This document shows, piece after piece, positions 15,405 to 22,430 of a stretch of 22,430 bases of DNA (the first letter of the stretch is position 1; each line of letters opens with the position of its first letter). The translations under genes and the position numbers were made by a program. The stretch is from a virus, in IMG/VR virus record IMGVR_UViG_3300017760_000120, positions 1 to 22,430 of that record; one strand, written 5' to 3'. A model generated the notes under the pieces. The model was not told the origin of the DNA. It ran no database searches and worked only from the letters and a program-made list of their open reading frames with translations.

Positions 15405-16175
15405 ATGAGTGAAGTAACAAAAAAAGAAAGCAGCGGAGCATTAGCAGCTGTAAATTTCGAAGCTGATGCAGGCCAAGGCTTGAACATGTCGCAAGATGAT
15501 CTTGCGTTACCGTTCTTAAAAGTTCTTGGTCAACTATCACCCGAGTGTAATAAAAGGGACGCTAAATATGTCAAGGATGCAGAACCTGGCATGATTATAA
15601 ATACCGTGACAAACGAGATTTATGATGGCGAATCGGGGATAGATGTTGTGCCTGTTCATTATAAAAGACAATATATTGAATGGCAGGACAGAGGTGAGAG
15701 TCAAGGTGCTCCGGTAAAGATATATGAAGCTGGAGATGACCTACCGTCAACTACAAGAGACAAGTTTAATAAAGATAGATTAGCAAACGGTAACTATCTT
15801 GAAAATACAGCTAGTCATTTCGTAGTGATACTTGGTAATAACCCGGCAACAGCTTTGATTTCTATGAAAGCTACTCAATTAAAAGTGAGTAGAAAGTGGA
15901 ACTCAATGATGATGGGTATCAAGATGCAAGGTAAAAATGGAATGTTCACACCTCCAACATATAGCCACACTTATAAACTAAAAACTGTTCAACAGTCTAA
16001 CGACAAAGGAACATGGTTTGGTTGGGATGTAGCAAGGGTTGGACCAATTCAGGATGCGGGTATTTACAAGATAGCAAAAGACTTTGGTTCAAGTGTAGCC
16101 AAAGGTGCTGTCAAAGCAAAACACGAAGCTGAAGCTCCTAAAAGTCAAAAAGCAAAAAAAACATTAGACTTATAA
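15405..16175 (+). CDS. Putative ssDNA-binding-type replication protein (256 aa)
   Basis: The product begins with an Ala/Glu-rich leader and then DDLALPFLKVLGQLSPE (26-42), a segment I recall as conserved in a phage family sitting beside primase and helicase genes. Further marks are TNEIYDGESGIDVVPVHYKR (59-78), KVSRKWNSMMMGIKMQGKNG (about 159-178) and TWFGWDVARVGP. The middle is strand-rich, compatible with an OB-like or RecT/gp2.5-like DNA-binding fold, and the C-terminal 30 residues are Lys/Ala-rich. A classic acidic SSB tail is not present: the end is KKTLDL. Single-strand binding is therefore a guess from context. AAGGA at about 15390-15394 serves the ATG at 15405. A GC-rich hairpin follows the gene, which may set high expression of this unit against that of the primase. 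Confidence 0.55.
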   Translation: MSEVTKKESSGALAAVNFEADAGQGLNMSQDDLALPFLKVLGQLSPECNKRDAKYVKDAEPGMIINTVTNEIYDGESGIDVVPVHYKRQYIEWQDRGESQGAPVKIYEAGDDLPSTTRDKFNKDRLANGNYLENTASHFVVILGNNPATALISMKATQLKVSRKWNSMMMGIKMQGKNGMFTPPTYSHTYKLKTVQQSNDKGTWFGWDVARVGPIQDAGIYKIAKDFGSSVAKGAVKAKHEAEAPKSQKAKKTLDL

Positions 16176-16184
16176 GTTCCTATG

Positions 16185-16231
16185 TAGGGAAACGGGGCCG
16201 GCTAGGGAGACTGAAACGGCCCCATACTTTT
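16185..16231 (+). terminator. GC-rich hairpin: terminator or structured leader of the primase gene
   Basis: GGGGCCG (16194-16200) and CGGCCCC (16217-16223) form a perfect 7-bp GC stem with a 16-base loop, in otherwise AT-rich DNA. ATACTTTTATTT follows, a broken T-run, so an intrinsic terminator or attenuator is plausible. TAGGGAAAC (16185-16193) and TAGGGAGAC (16203-16211) are near-identical direct copies, one before the stem and one in the loop. The primase ATG is 12 bases after the stem with no Shine-Dalgarno between, so the fold could also gate its translation. Confidence 0.55.
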
Positions 16232-16235
16232 ATTT

Positions 16236-17696
16236 ATGATAAAAAATGGACCAAGAACTCATGAAGAATGGCTAGACACAGGTAGGATAATTATCCCCTG
16301 TGTAAATAAAAAATCAGTCATACCTAAGTGGTCCGATCCAGAATTTAAAATTTCAAAACAAGAGTGGCAAGATCATCATATTGGAAAACAGATTGCCATA
16401 AGATTAGATAACGATACAGACTTTGATATTGATAATCCAAGAGTTAAATATTTTGTTCATGATCATCTAAAATATCGTGGTGCGGTATTTGGTAGAAAGA
16501 ATAACACACAAAGTCATTATATATTTAAAGGAGCTATCAAATCTAAAAAATATATTTTACCAAACGATTTAAAACAATATTGTGAAAAAGATGCGCATGG
16601 TGCAACATTATGTGAAATAAGATCTGGTATAAAAGAATACACGGTCGTTCCAGAGTCCCAATATCACTTAGGTAAAGAACTAATAGAGTGGGAAAATTAC
16701 GAAAGCATATCCGAGTATCCTGATGATTTAACGCAAGACATTGGTAGAATCGCCTTGCAATCAGCTCTTTGTATTTTGTATCCAACAACGGGATCAAGAG
16801 ATGCATACTGCACGGCAATAGCTGGTGTATTATTGAAACACTCAACATGGACCCCGGAACAAATTGATTACTTTGTACATAGAATTGCTATCGAAGCAAA
16901 AGACGATGAGGCAAACTTAAGAAATAAAAAAGGAACTTCTCACAATAAAACAAACAGAAAATTTGGTATGACTAAAATATCAGAGATTGTTCAATGTTCT
17001 GTAAAAAGTATAGCATTCTTATTTCAATGGATTGGTATTGGATATCAAACTGTTGAGGGTTCTTCGGCCATAGGAGAGATAACCGAATATGCAAAAGATA
17101 GGTATGAGGTGAAGATATATGGAACTAAGAATGGTGAGGCTATCGAAAAGATTGTTTTAATAGACGGACCTACGTTGATGAATCAAAAATTATTTTATGA
17201 GACAGTCATTCAACAAGCTCAGATATGGATACCAAAGATGAAAACCATGGATTTTGAAACGATAGTAAAAAATAAATTTGAAGAGAGAATCAGATCAAAG
17301 AATTACATAGAGGGGGATGGAGAACATGAAGTATTTATAAAATATTTTAGACAATACATCGAAAGTAAAACTGCTTTTACAGATAAGAAAAACTTACTAG
17401 ATTTTGGTTTGCCAGTGTTTGATTTAGAAAAAAACTATTTAGATTTTAAATTAGACTCATTCGAAGATTATTTAGAAGCTAGAAGAATAAAAATACAACG
17501 TGTTGATCTAAAAAAGAAATGTGAAGTAATACTTAAGGCTAAGAAAGTTAAAGGTAAGATTCTTAAACACTCTTGTGTGTTCTTTAGAATTGCAGACTAT
17601 GAGATAGAAAAAGAAAATTTAACTATAGATGTTCAACCAGAGGAAGGAAAAGAGGTAAAACAAATTGATTTCGAAGCAGACGCTAGACAAGATTAG
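16236..17696 (+). CDS. AEP-type DNA primase (Prim-Pol-like)
   Basis: This 486-residue protein has the pattern of archaeo-eukaryotic-type prim-pol enzymes of phages and plasmids. The N-terminal IIIPCVNKKSVIPKW (18-32) matches the leader 'I-P-x-K-x-P-x-x-W'. FDIDN holds D64 and D66 (motif I), QSHYIFK holds H94 (motif II) and CEIRSGIKEYTVVPES holds E127 (motif III, acidic ligand). A helical region at about 165-265 (AYCTAIAGVLLKHSTWTPEQ) resembles the linker that precedes the helicase domain in primase-helicase fusions, yet no Walker A or B follows. The C-terminal ~210 residues are of unknown type. Helicase activity is likely supplied by the next gene, which overlaps by 32 bases. No Shine-Dalgarno is seen before the ATG, which sits just after a GC-rich hairpin. 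Confidence 0.72.
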   Translation: MIKNGPRTHEEWLDTGRIIIPCVNKKSVIPKWSDPEFKISKQEWQDHHIGKQIAIRLDNDTDFDIDNPRVKYFVHDHLKYRGAVFGRKNNTQSHYIFKGAIKSKKYILPNDLKQYCEKDAHGATLCEIRSGIKEYTVVPESQYHLGKELIEWENYESISEYPDDLTQDIGRIALQSALCILYPTTGSRDAYCTAIAGVLLKHSTWTPEQIDYFVHRIAIEAKDDEANLRNKKGTSHNKTNRKFGMTKISEIVQCSVKSIAFLFQWIGIGYQTVEGSSAIGEITEYAKDRYEVKIYGTKNGEAIEKIVLIDGPTLMNQKLFYETVIQQAQIWIPKMKTMDFETIVKNKFEERIRSKNYIEGDGEHEVFIKYFRQYIESKTAFTDKKNLLDFGLPVFDLEKNYLDFKLDSFEDYLEARRIKIQRVDLKKKCEVILKAKKVKGKILKHSCVFFRIADYEIEKENLTIDVQPEEGKEVKQIDFEADARQD

Positions 17697-19305
17697 ACCC
17701 ATTGTAGGTCCACCAGGTACAGGTAAAACGCATATTAAAATTAAAAAACTATATGCTGAGCTGTCTGATAAATATGGCACCGAAAGAGGCATTGTGTTAT
17801 CTCATACAAAAGTTGCAGCAGCTGAACTACAAGCAACTATTAAATCAATAGATAAAATTAAAACTAGTAATTTACTACAATTAGACGAAGATTATTTTCA
17901 ATATAGAATATGCACCATACACAGCTATGCTAAAAAACATGGAGGTGAACGTAGAGAAGTATTTAGTAGTAAATCTGATTTTAATAATTTGTGTAATCAT
18001 GTTCCCTTATTTAATTTAAAAAAGAATGCAGCAATTACAAAAGACCCACAAAAAAATCATCCTTTCTTTAGATGCAATGCTGAAGCACACGGTCGAGGTT
18101 TAAATATATCTGACCACTGGCACACTGCAGCTGATCCTCATAATAGTTACAAGCCTTACAATCTACAATTAATTTTAAAAATGAAAGAAGGTTATGAAAA
18201 ATTTAAGAAGGATGAATTTTTACAGGACTATCAAGACATGATAGATGTGTACGTAAGAAAACCAAAAGTTCCTGCAGTTGATTTTTTAATTATAGACGAA
18301 GCACAAGATTGTAGTAAACCACAACTACTAGCAATAGAGAGGATGGCTGAACATGTGCGCTCAAAAGATGTAATTATGGTCGGCGACCCTAATCAAACTA
18401 TTTTTAAATTTGCTGGGTCTGATCCAGATTTTTTTGAAAAACTATTTAAAGACGCAAGGGGAGAAGACGAACTTGAAGTAGGATTAAGATGTAGTAAAGC
18501 GATTAATAAATTTTGCAAAGAGATAATAAAACCTGTGTGGGAAAAGTACGGATACACAAGAGTTTGGGAGCCTACAGAGGTTGAAGGAAATGTTTATCGT
18601 ATACCAGATTTAAATAAATCATTTGGTTTATCTAAACTATTAGAGAAAATAAAAAACTCTGATGAACAGTTTCTGTTTACTTATCGAAGTTTAAAATCAA
18701 AAGAATGGCTAGTGCCTTTCTTTGAAAGATATGGTTTAAAATATAAACATGTTGGTTCAGAACACTTGCACGTTTCTGATGCAGAATTAAATTCCCACTA
18801 CACTTGGCCTTTGTTTATAAAAGGCACACCACAATCCCTAGAACAAATTCAAGCCTATTGGAAGCACTTAGATAAAAGATATAAGAAGAAAGACGCTAGA
18901 ATATTTAAAAAGATGATAAATAAATCTTATACTTTTCAAGAGTTTGTTAATTTAGAATTTTTAGATTCTACGCTAAGTGATACCCTTGATTTTTATAAAC
19001 TTATAAAAACACCAAAAGATGTTGAGGGTAAGAATAGACTACAGCAAAGAGTAAAATATATAAGATCTATTATTAATAATAATAATTTAAATCAATCAGC
19101 TACCATTGAGTATGGTAATTTTCATAAGATAAAAGGTTTAACCAGAGATAACGTTATCGTTGATCTTTCAATTACTCGTGCTGAACCTTATCATGAACAA
19201 TTATATTTAGGATACACTGCATGTAGTAGAGGTAGGTATGATTTATGGATTTTAAAATCACAAACAGGGAAGGAGTTATTAGATAAACATGAGCACATAC
19301 AATAA
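17665..19305 (+). CDS. SF1 (UvrD/Rep-like) DNA helicase with TTG start
   Basis: This 546-residue superfamily 1 helicase has Walker A GPPGTGKT (15-22), motif Ia LSHTKVAAAEL, a TIHSYAKKHG element (84-93), Walker B/motif II DEAQD (211-215), motif III GDPNQTIFKFAGSD (240-253), motif IV-like GLRCSKAI (273-280), motif V FHKIKGLTRDNVIV and motif VI YTACSRGRYDLW. It should unwind DNA during replication or repair. The only start before Walker A with a ribosome site is TTG at 17665, preceded by AGAGG (17651-17655); the first internal Met is near residue 173, past Walker A. The gene overlaps the primase by 32 bases in another frame, so the two are probably made together. Its own end overlaps the DUF3310 gene by 17 bases. 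Confidence 0.9.
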   Translation: MISKQTLDKIRPIVGPPGTGKTHIKIKKLYAELSDKYGTERGIVLSHTKVAAAELQATIKSIDKIKTSNLLQLDEDYFQYRICTIHSYAKKHGGERREVFSSKSDFNNLCNHVPLFNLKKNAAITKDPQKNHPFFRCNAEAHGRGLNISDHWHTAADPHNSYKPYNLQLILKMKEGYEKFKKDEFLQDYQDMIDVYVRKPKVPAVDFLIIDEAQDCSKPQLLAIERMAEHVRSKDVIMVGDPNQTIFKFAGSDPDFFEKLFKDARGEDELEVGLRCSKAINKFCKEIIKPVWEKYGYTRVWEPTEVEGNVYRIPDLNKSFGLSKLLEKIKNSDEQFLFTYRSLKSKEWLVPFFERYGLKYKHVGSEHLHVSDAELNSHYTWPLFIKGTPQSLEQIQAYWKHLDKRYKKKDARIFKKMINKSYTFQEFVNLEFLDSTLSDTLDFYKLIKTPKDVEGKNRLQQRVKYIRSIINNNNLNQSATIEYGNFHKIKGLTRDNVIVDLSITRAEPYHEQLYLGYTACSRGRYDLWILKSQTGKELLDKHEHIQ

Positions 19306-19495
19306 ACAAATTGCAGGATCACATTATAAAAAATTTAAGATTCAGCCCAGTAAGTTTATAAATGACAACAAGTTGCTTTTCGCGGAGGGCAATGCTATAA
19401 AATACATATGCAGGCATCCTCATAAAAATGGGAGAGAAGATCTTGAGAAGGCCATGCATTACATAGAAATGATAATAGAGAGGGATTATAAATAA
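19289..19495 (+). CDS. DUF3310 family small protein
   Basis: This 68-residue protein fits DUF3310, a family common in phages and sometimes listed as a putative nucleotide kinase without firm evidence. The family pattern is clear: NKQIAGSHYKK (5-15), then IQPSKFI (18-24), FAEGNAIKYICRHPHKNG (31-48) and REDLEKAMHYIEMIIE (49-64). The conserved HY, KYICR and DL..A.HY residues are all present, so it looks intact. It lies between the SF1 helicase, which it overlaps by 17 bases, and the DNA polymerase, which starts at a TAATG overlap (19493-19497). That fits a role in nucleotide supply or replication, but biochemical function is not established. Confidence 0.88.
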   Translation: MSTYNKQIAGSHYKKFKIQPSKFINDNKLLFAEGNAIKYICRHPHKNGREDLEKAMHYIEMIIERDYK

Positions 19496-21507
19496 TGTGT
19501 ACTGTGCCAGAGATAACTGATTTAGATTTATCAGGTGTTACTACAGTGGCTGTAGACTTAGAAACCTATGATCCTAATTTAAAAACAAAAGGCTCGGGTG
19601 CTATAACAGGTAATGGTTTTGTCTGTGGTATTGCAGTAGCAACGCACAAACAAACATTATACTTTCCAATTAAACATGCAATGACAAGTAATCTTAATGA
19701 AGATAAAACTTGGGATACTCTTAACAAATTAATTTTTCAAAACGAAAACATAGCTAAAGTTTTTCATAACGCTATGTACGATGTGTGTTGGATTAGAGCA
19801 ACCACAGGACTAATGTTAAAAGGACCAATCTATGACACTATGATAGCGGCCTCAGTGATAGATGAAAACAGGATGAAATATTCTTTGGATGCTTTAAGTA
19901 AAGATTATCTAGACGACTCTAAATATAAATGGGATTTAAAAGATAAGTCTTTGTCTCAATACGGTATTAGTGATCCTATGAGTAACATGCACAAACTTCC
20001 TTACGTCTTAGTAAAAGATTATGCTGAACAAGATGTAAGTTTAACTTTTAGGCTGTGGGATTTATTTAGTAAAAAATTAGACGAAATTATATACCCCCCA
20101 AAGGGTAAAAGTCCACGAAAAATTTTTAATTTAGAAACTAAATTATTCCCATGTTTAGTTGACATGAAGTTCAAAGGAGTTAAAATTGATGTCCAAAAAG
20201 CTGAGCTGTTTGGTAAGTTTTTAGAAAGAAGAAAACAAAAATTAATTAAAATTATAAAAGATAAAACGGGTATTGAAGTTGAAATATGGGCAGCTGCATC
20301 TATAAAAAAACTTTTAGATAAATTAAAAGTAACAGATTATAAAAAGACACCAAAGTCTGGTATGCCTCAGTTACCTAAAAACTATTTACAAACACACAAA
20401 GAACCTCTGCTAAGATTAATAGCAAAGGCTAGAGAATGTGAAAAAGCAAACAATGCTTTTGTAGAGGGTTTATTAAGTTTTGTCCATAAGGGTAGAATAC
20501 ATGCTGACATAAATCAAATAAGATCTGACCAAGGTGGCACAGTCACAGGTAGATTTTCTATGAGTAATCCAAATCTACAGCAGATTCCTGCAAAAGGATG
20601 GATAGGTAAAAAGATGAGAGAGCTGTTTACGCCAGAAGATAATTGTATTTGGGGTAGTTTTGACTATTCACAACAAGAGCCTAGAATTGTAGTGCATTAT
20701 GCAATTAAATTATTAAAAAATAATCCTAATTTGTTAGAGGCAAGGATACCGAAGAAGTATAAAAATCATAACAAACAACAAATTATTAAGAGTGTTGAAA
20801 AGATAGAAAAATTTTATCAAGATAATCCAGATGCTGACTTTCACCAAGTGGTTGCAGACATGGCTAAAATACCAAGAAGACAAGCAAAGACCATAAATCT
20901 AGGTATGTTTTATGGTATGGGAAAAATAAAACTACAAAAAGAGTTAAACTTAGAGAGACAAGAAGCCAGAGAATTATTTGAACAATACCATGCTGAGGCT
21001 CCCTTTGTTAAGAAACTATCAGAAGAGCTTATAGAGTTTGCAACTGATAATGAGTTACTGTTCACACTTGGAGATAGATTTTGCAGATTTAATAAATGGG
21101 AAACAACAGATAAGAAATGGAATAATAAGATAGGAAGATTTGACCCAGTGCCTTTGTTGACAAAAGAAGAGGCAAAAAAAGAATATCGAACTTTTTTATT
21201 AGAACATCAAAAAGAAAAAGATGATCAGTACGAAAACTTACTATATTACTATGCTCCAGCGTTTACATACAAGGCTTTAAATAGATTAATCCAGGGTTCT
21301 GCTGCTGACATGACAAAGCAAGCTATGGTTAATTTGTATGAGCAGGGTATATTACCGCACATACAAATACATGACGAGTTGTGCATTTCTATAAAAGATG
21401 ATAATCAAGTAAGAGTAGTAATGAAAACTATGGAAGAAGCTATTCCTTTATTAATAAAAAATAAAGTAAGTTATAAAAAAGGAGATAGTTGGGGCAACGC
21501 AAAATGA
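19495..21507 (+). CDS. polA: Family A DNA polymerase with 3'-5' exonuclease
   Basis: This 670-residue PolA-type replicative polymerase lacks a 5'-nuclease domain, as in T7. The proofreading domain is complete: DLET (D21, E23; ExoI), HNAMYDVCW (91-99, D96; ExoII) and YAEQDVSLTF (176-185, D180; ExoIII). The polymerase domain shows TGRFSMSNPNLQQIP (351-365), motif A FDYSQQEPR with D390, motif B RRQAKTINLGMFYG (461-474, K465 and Y473) and motif C QIHDEL (624-629, with D627). Aligning motif B with E. coli RRAAKAINFGLIYG puts L469 at the position of Phe762. The segment between motifs A and B is long and lysine-rich. The ATG overlaps the DUF3310 stop. The enzyme probably copies the phage genome with the neighbouring primase and SF1 helicase. 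Confidence 0.95.
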   Translation: MCTVPEITDLDLSGVTTVAVDLETYDPNLKTKGSGAITGNGFVCGIAVATHKQTLYFPIKHAMTSNLNEDKTWDTLNKLIFQNENIAKVFHNAMYDVCWIRATTGLMLKGPIYDTMIAASVIDENRMKYSLDALSKDYLDDSKYKWDLKDKSLSQYGISDPMSNMHKLPYVLVKDYAEQDVSLTFRLWDLFSKKLDEIIYPPKGKSPRKIFNLETKLFPCLVDMKFKGVKIDVQKAELFGKFLERRKQKLIKIIKDKTGIEVEIWAAASIKKLLDKLKVTDYKKTPKSGMPQLPKNYLQTHKEPLLRLIAKARECEKANNAFVEGLLSFVHKGRIHADINQIRSDQGGTVTGRFSMSNPNLQQIPAKGWIGKKMRELFTPEDNCIWGSFDYSQQEPRIVVHYAIKLLKNNPNLLEARIPKKYKNHNKQQIIKSVEKIEKFYQDNPDADFHQVVADMAKIPRRQAKTINLGMFYGMGKIKLQKELNLERQEARELFEQYHAEAPFVKKLSEELIEFATDNELLFTLGDRFCRFNKWETTDKKWNNKIGRFDPVPLLTKEEAKKEYRTFLLEHQKEKDDQYENLLYYYAPAFTYKALNRLIQGSAADMTKQAMVNLYEQGILPHIQIHDELCISIKDDNQVRVVMKTMEEAIPLLIKNKVSYKKGDSWGNAK

Positions 21508-21516
21508 GAATTTATT

Positions 21517-22167
21517 ATGGCATATCTAAACGCAAACATTCCTGTAGAGTACGCTCAAATAAAGAGAGAATATCTTTATGACCTTAAGAAACATCATGGT
21601 GAAGTTGAAGACTGCATTATTTTTGGTCTTTCGGCTCTTACAGGGCGTAGTATCCTTTTTCATTGTATTATGGAAAATGGAGCTGTCTACTATCGTCTAC
21701 CGATATCTGCGTTCATTCAAAGAGGCTTTAAGCCAGAAGAAGTTCCTAGACGTAGACTTGATGAGTTACAGCTTTGGAATTGTTTCAGTTATTATCCTGC
21801 TGTTACTACTTGGGATATTTTAGAAGCACAAGCCGGTAAATACATTGGTAAAGATAAGAAATGGCACCACGGTAAATACTTATTTACGGTTGACTTTGCC
21901 CATCCTGAAGCTAATATATTAGACACGGATCATTCAGAGATACCGCACGAGCACAAGTGTGCTCACATCATAGCCCTAGACGACGGGAACTATGCAGCAC
22001 AACCAAACAACAGATGCATTTGGGATATACCTTCATTTACAGTGAAAGATAATATTCCAGACTGGAAAGTGCAGACTTCTGAATGGAATGTAGAAAACAC
22101 AAGTAAGTGGAAGACGGAAGACACAGATAACTTCTTCTACGAAATTGAGGAGAAAAAACATGATTAA
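21517..22167 (+). CDS. Conserved marine-phage protein of unknown function (216 aa)
   Basis: This protein begins 9 bases after the polymerase stop. I recognise the general type (MAYLNANIPVEYAQIKREYL at the start; ALTGRSILFHCIMENGAVYY at 40-59; YRLPISAF; LQLWNCFSYYPAVT) as one often found beside PolA in uncultured marine phages, but no function is known. It appears globular, with many aromatic residues. A His/Cys cluster reads HSEIPHEHKCAHI (about 139-151), near two further His-bearing strands (KWHHGKYLFTVDFAHPE), so metal binding is possible but not shown. AAQPNNRCIWDIPSFT (about 160-175) is another conserved-looking patch. The last 30 residues are acidic and probably flexible. The end overlaps a tiny downstream gene by 8 bases. 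Confidence 0.75.
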   Translation: MAYLNANIPVEYAQIKREYLYDLKKHHGEVEDCIIFGLSALTGRSILFHCIMENGAVYYRLPISAFIQRGFKPEEVPRRRLDELQLWNCFSYYPAVTTWDILEAQAGKYIGKDKKWHHGKYLFTVDFAHPEANILDTDHSEIPHEHKCAHIIALDDGNYAAQPNNRCIWDIPSFTVKDNIPDWKVQTSEWNVENTSKWKTEDTDNFFYEIEEKKHD

Positions 22168-22240
22168 AAAAATTTGGAACAAAATTAAAGGTCTTTGGGA
22201 TAAGTATGTTAAATGGATCTTTAAAGGTTTTTATAAGTAA
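22160..22240 (+). CDS. 26-residue cationic amphipathic peptide
   Basis: ATG at 22160 overlaps the previous gene by 8 bases, and TAA at 22238-22240 shares its A with the next ATG (TAATG), so both ends fit the genome's compact style. The product starts MIKKIWNKIKGLW and ends FKGFYK. It has eight Lys and one Asp (net about +7) and three Trp. Hydrophobic residues at 2, 5, 6, 9, 12, 13, 16, 17, 20, 21 and 24 fall on one face of an alpha helix, with Lys on the other. That is the plan of membrane-active helical peptides. It could disturb the host membrane at lysis, bind nucleic acid, or partner the membrane protein encoded next. The AGG and AGAAA before the start could serve as a ribosome site. Expression is not proven. 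Confidence 0.62.
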   Translation: MIKKIWNKIKGLWDKYVKWIFKGFYK

Positions 22241-22430
22241 TGAAAAAAGTAAAAACAAAAAGTAAATTATCCAGATTTGAATGGGTAAAAAAGAATATAG
22301 TGATTGTTCCGGTTGTAGCAGCTATACTAGCCGGAACTTTCACATCAGTTAGATATGTTCTTAATCTTACTGATACGATAGAAGCAAACAAATCAACTCT
22401 TGTAAATATTGAAAGAGATTTAAAAGTAGC
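22240..22430 (+). CDS. Membrane-anchored coiled-coil protein, partial at window edge
   Basis: The gene begins at a TAATG junction and runs off the window end after 63 codons plus two bases. The visible part has a basic N-terminus (MKKVKTKSKLSRFEWVKK), one transmembrane helix (about 19-36, NIVIVPVVAAILAGTF) and then a polar, probably helical region (DTIEANKSTLVNIERDL). Basic residues before the helix suggest N-terminus inside and the rest outside the inner membrane. A single anchor followed by a coiled coil is the plan of inner-membrane spanins (Rz-like), but also of many other phage membrane proteins. Without the C-terminus the role cannot be fixed. It may work with the amphipathic peptide encoded just upstream. 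Confidence 0.6.
   Translation, partial: MKKVKTKSKLSRFEWVKKNIVIVPVVAAILAGTFTSVRYVLNLTDTIEANKSTLVNIERDLKV

Noticed and set aside
1-22430. CRISPR arrays, tRNA genes, integrase or attachment sites
   Set aside because: No regularly spaced repeats, no convincing cloverleaf with a GGTTCGA-like arm and no recombinase motif were seen. A tRNA scan would be needed to exclude a divergent tRNA.

Overview
The window looks like part of the genome of a tailed double-stranded DNA phage, most likely a marine short-tailed (podovirus-like) phage of the kind recovered from surface-ocean metagenomes. The reasons are AT-rich DNA (hand counts of 25-30% GC in typical 60-base stretches), very dense gene packing with ATGA or TAATG junctions, a P22-gp10-like tail protein followed by large ejection-type virion proteins, and a compact DNA replication block built around a family A DNA polymerase. 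A SAR11-type or similar AT-rich marine host is plausible but cannot be shown from this sequence. I saw no integrase, repressor, RNA polymerase, capsid, portal or terminase gene, no rRNA or CRISPR, and no convincing tRNA. Several of these genes probably lie outside the window.

Layout. (1) 17-1853: three different 2-oxoglutarate/Fe(II) oxygenase-fold genes joined by 4-base ATGA overlaps. (2) 1893-12595: virion genes, comprising a gp10-like tail/stabilisation protein, two ~55-residue proteins and a 113-residue structural-type protein, then four large proteins (572, 312, 352 and 1376 aa) that look like tail-tip, internal or ejection proteins. (3) 12595-12989: two small membrane proteins that converge tail to tail. 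(4) 12986-14416, minus strand: an SNF2-type helicase, co-oriented with the second small membrane protein. (5) 14417-14459: a short divergent control region with overlapping promoter-like elements. (6) 14460-21507: the replication block, with a conserved small protein, a coiled-coil protein and its partner (possibly ssDNA-binding), a GC-rich hairpin, an AEP-type primase, an SF1 helicase read from a TTG start, a DUF3310 protein and PolA with a proofreading domain. (7) 21517-22430: a conserved phage protein of unknown function, a 26-residue cationic amphipathic peptide, and the start of a membrane-anchored coiled-coil protein cut by the window edge.

How it fits together. The replication block probably supplies priming (primase), unwinding (SF1 and SNF2 helicases), strand binding and synthesis (PolA). 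The PolA carries leucine at the position equivalent to E. coli Phe762, which in viral PolA surveys is linked to a slower, more faithful enzyme. The structural block would complete the tail and deliver DNA and proteins into the cell. The oxygenases sit at the head of this block and could hydroxylate a virion protein, host protein or base. Two proline-rich GPP tracts in the 572-aa virion protein are candidate substrates, but that link is speculative.
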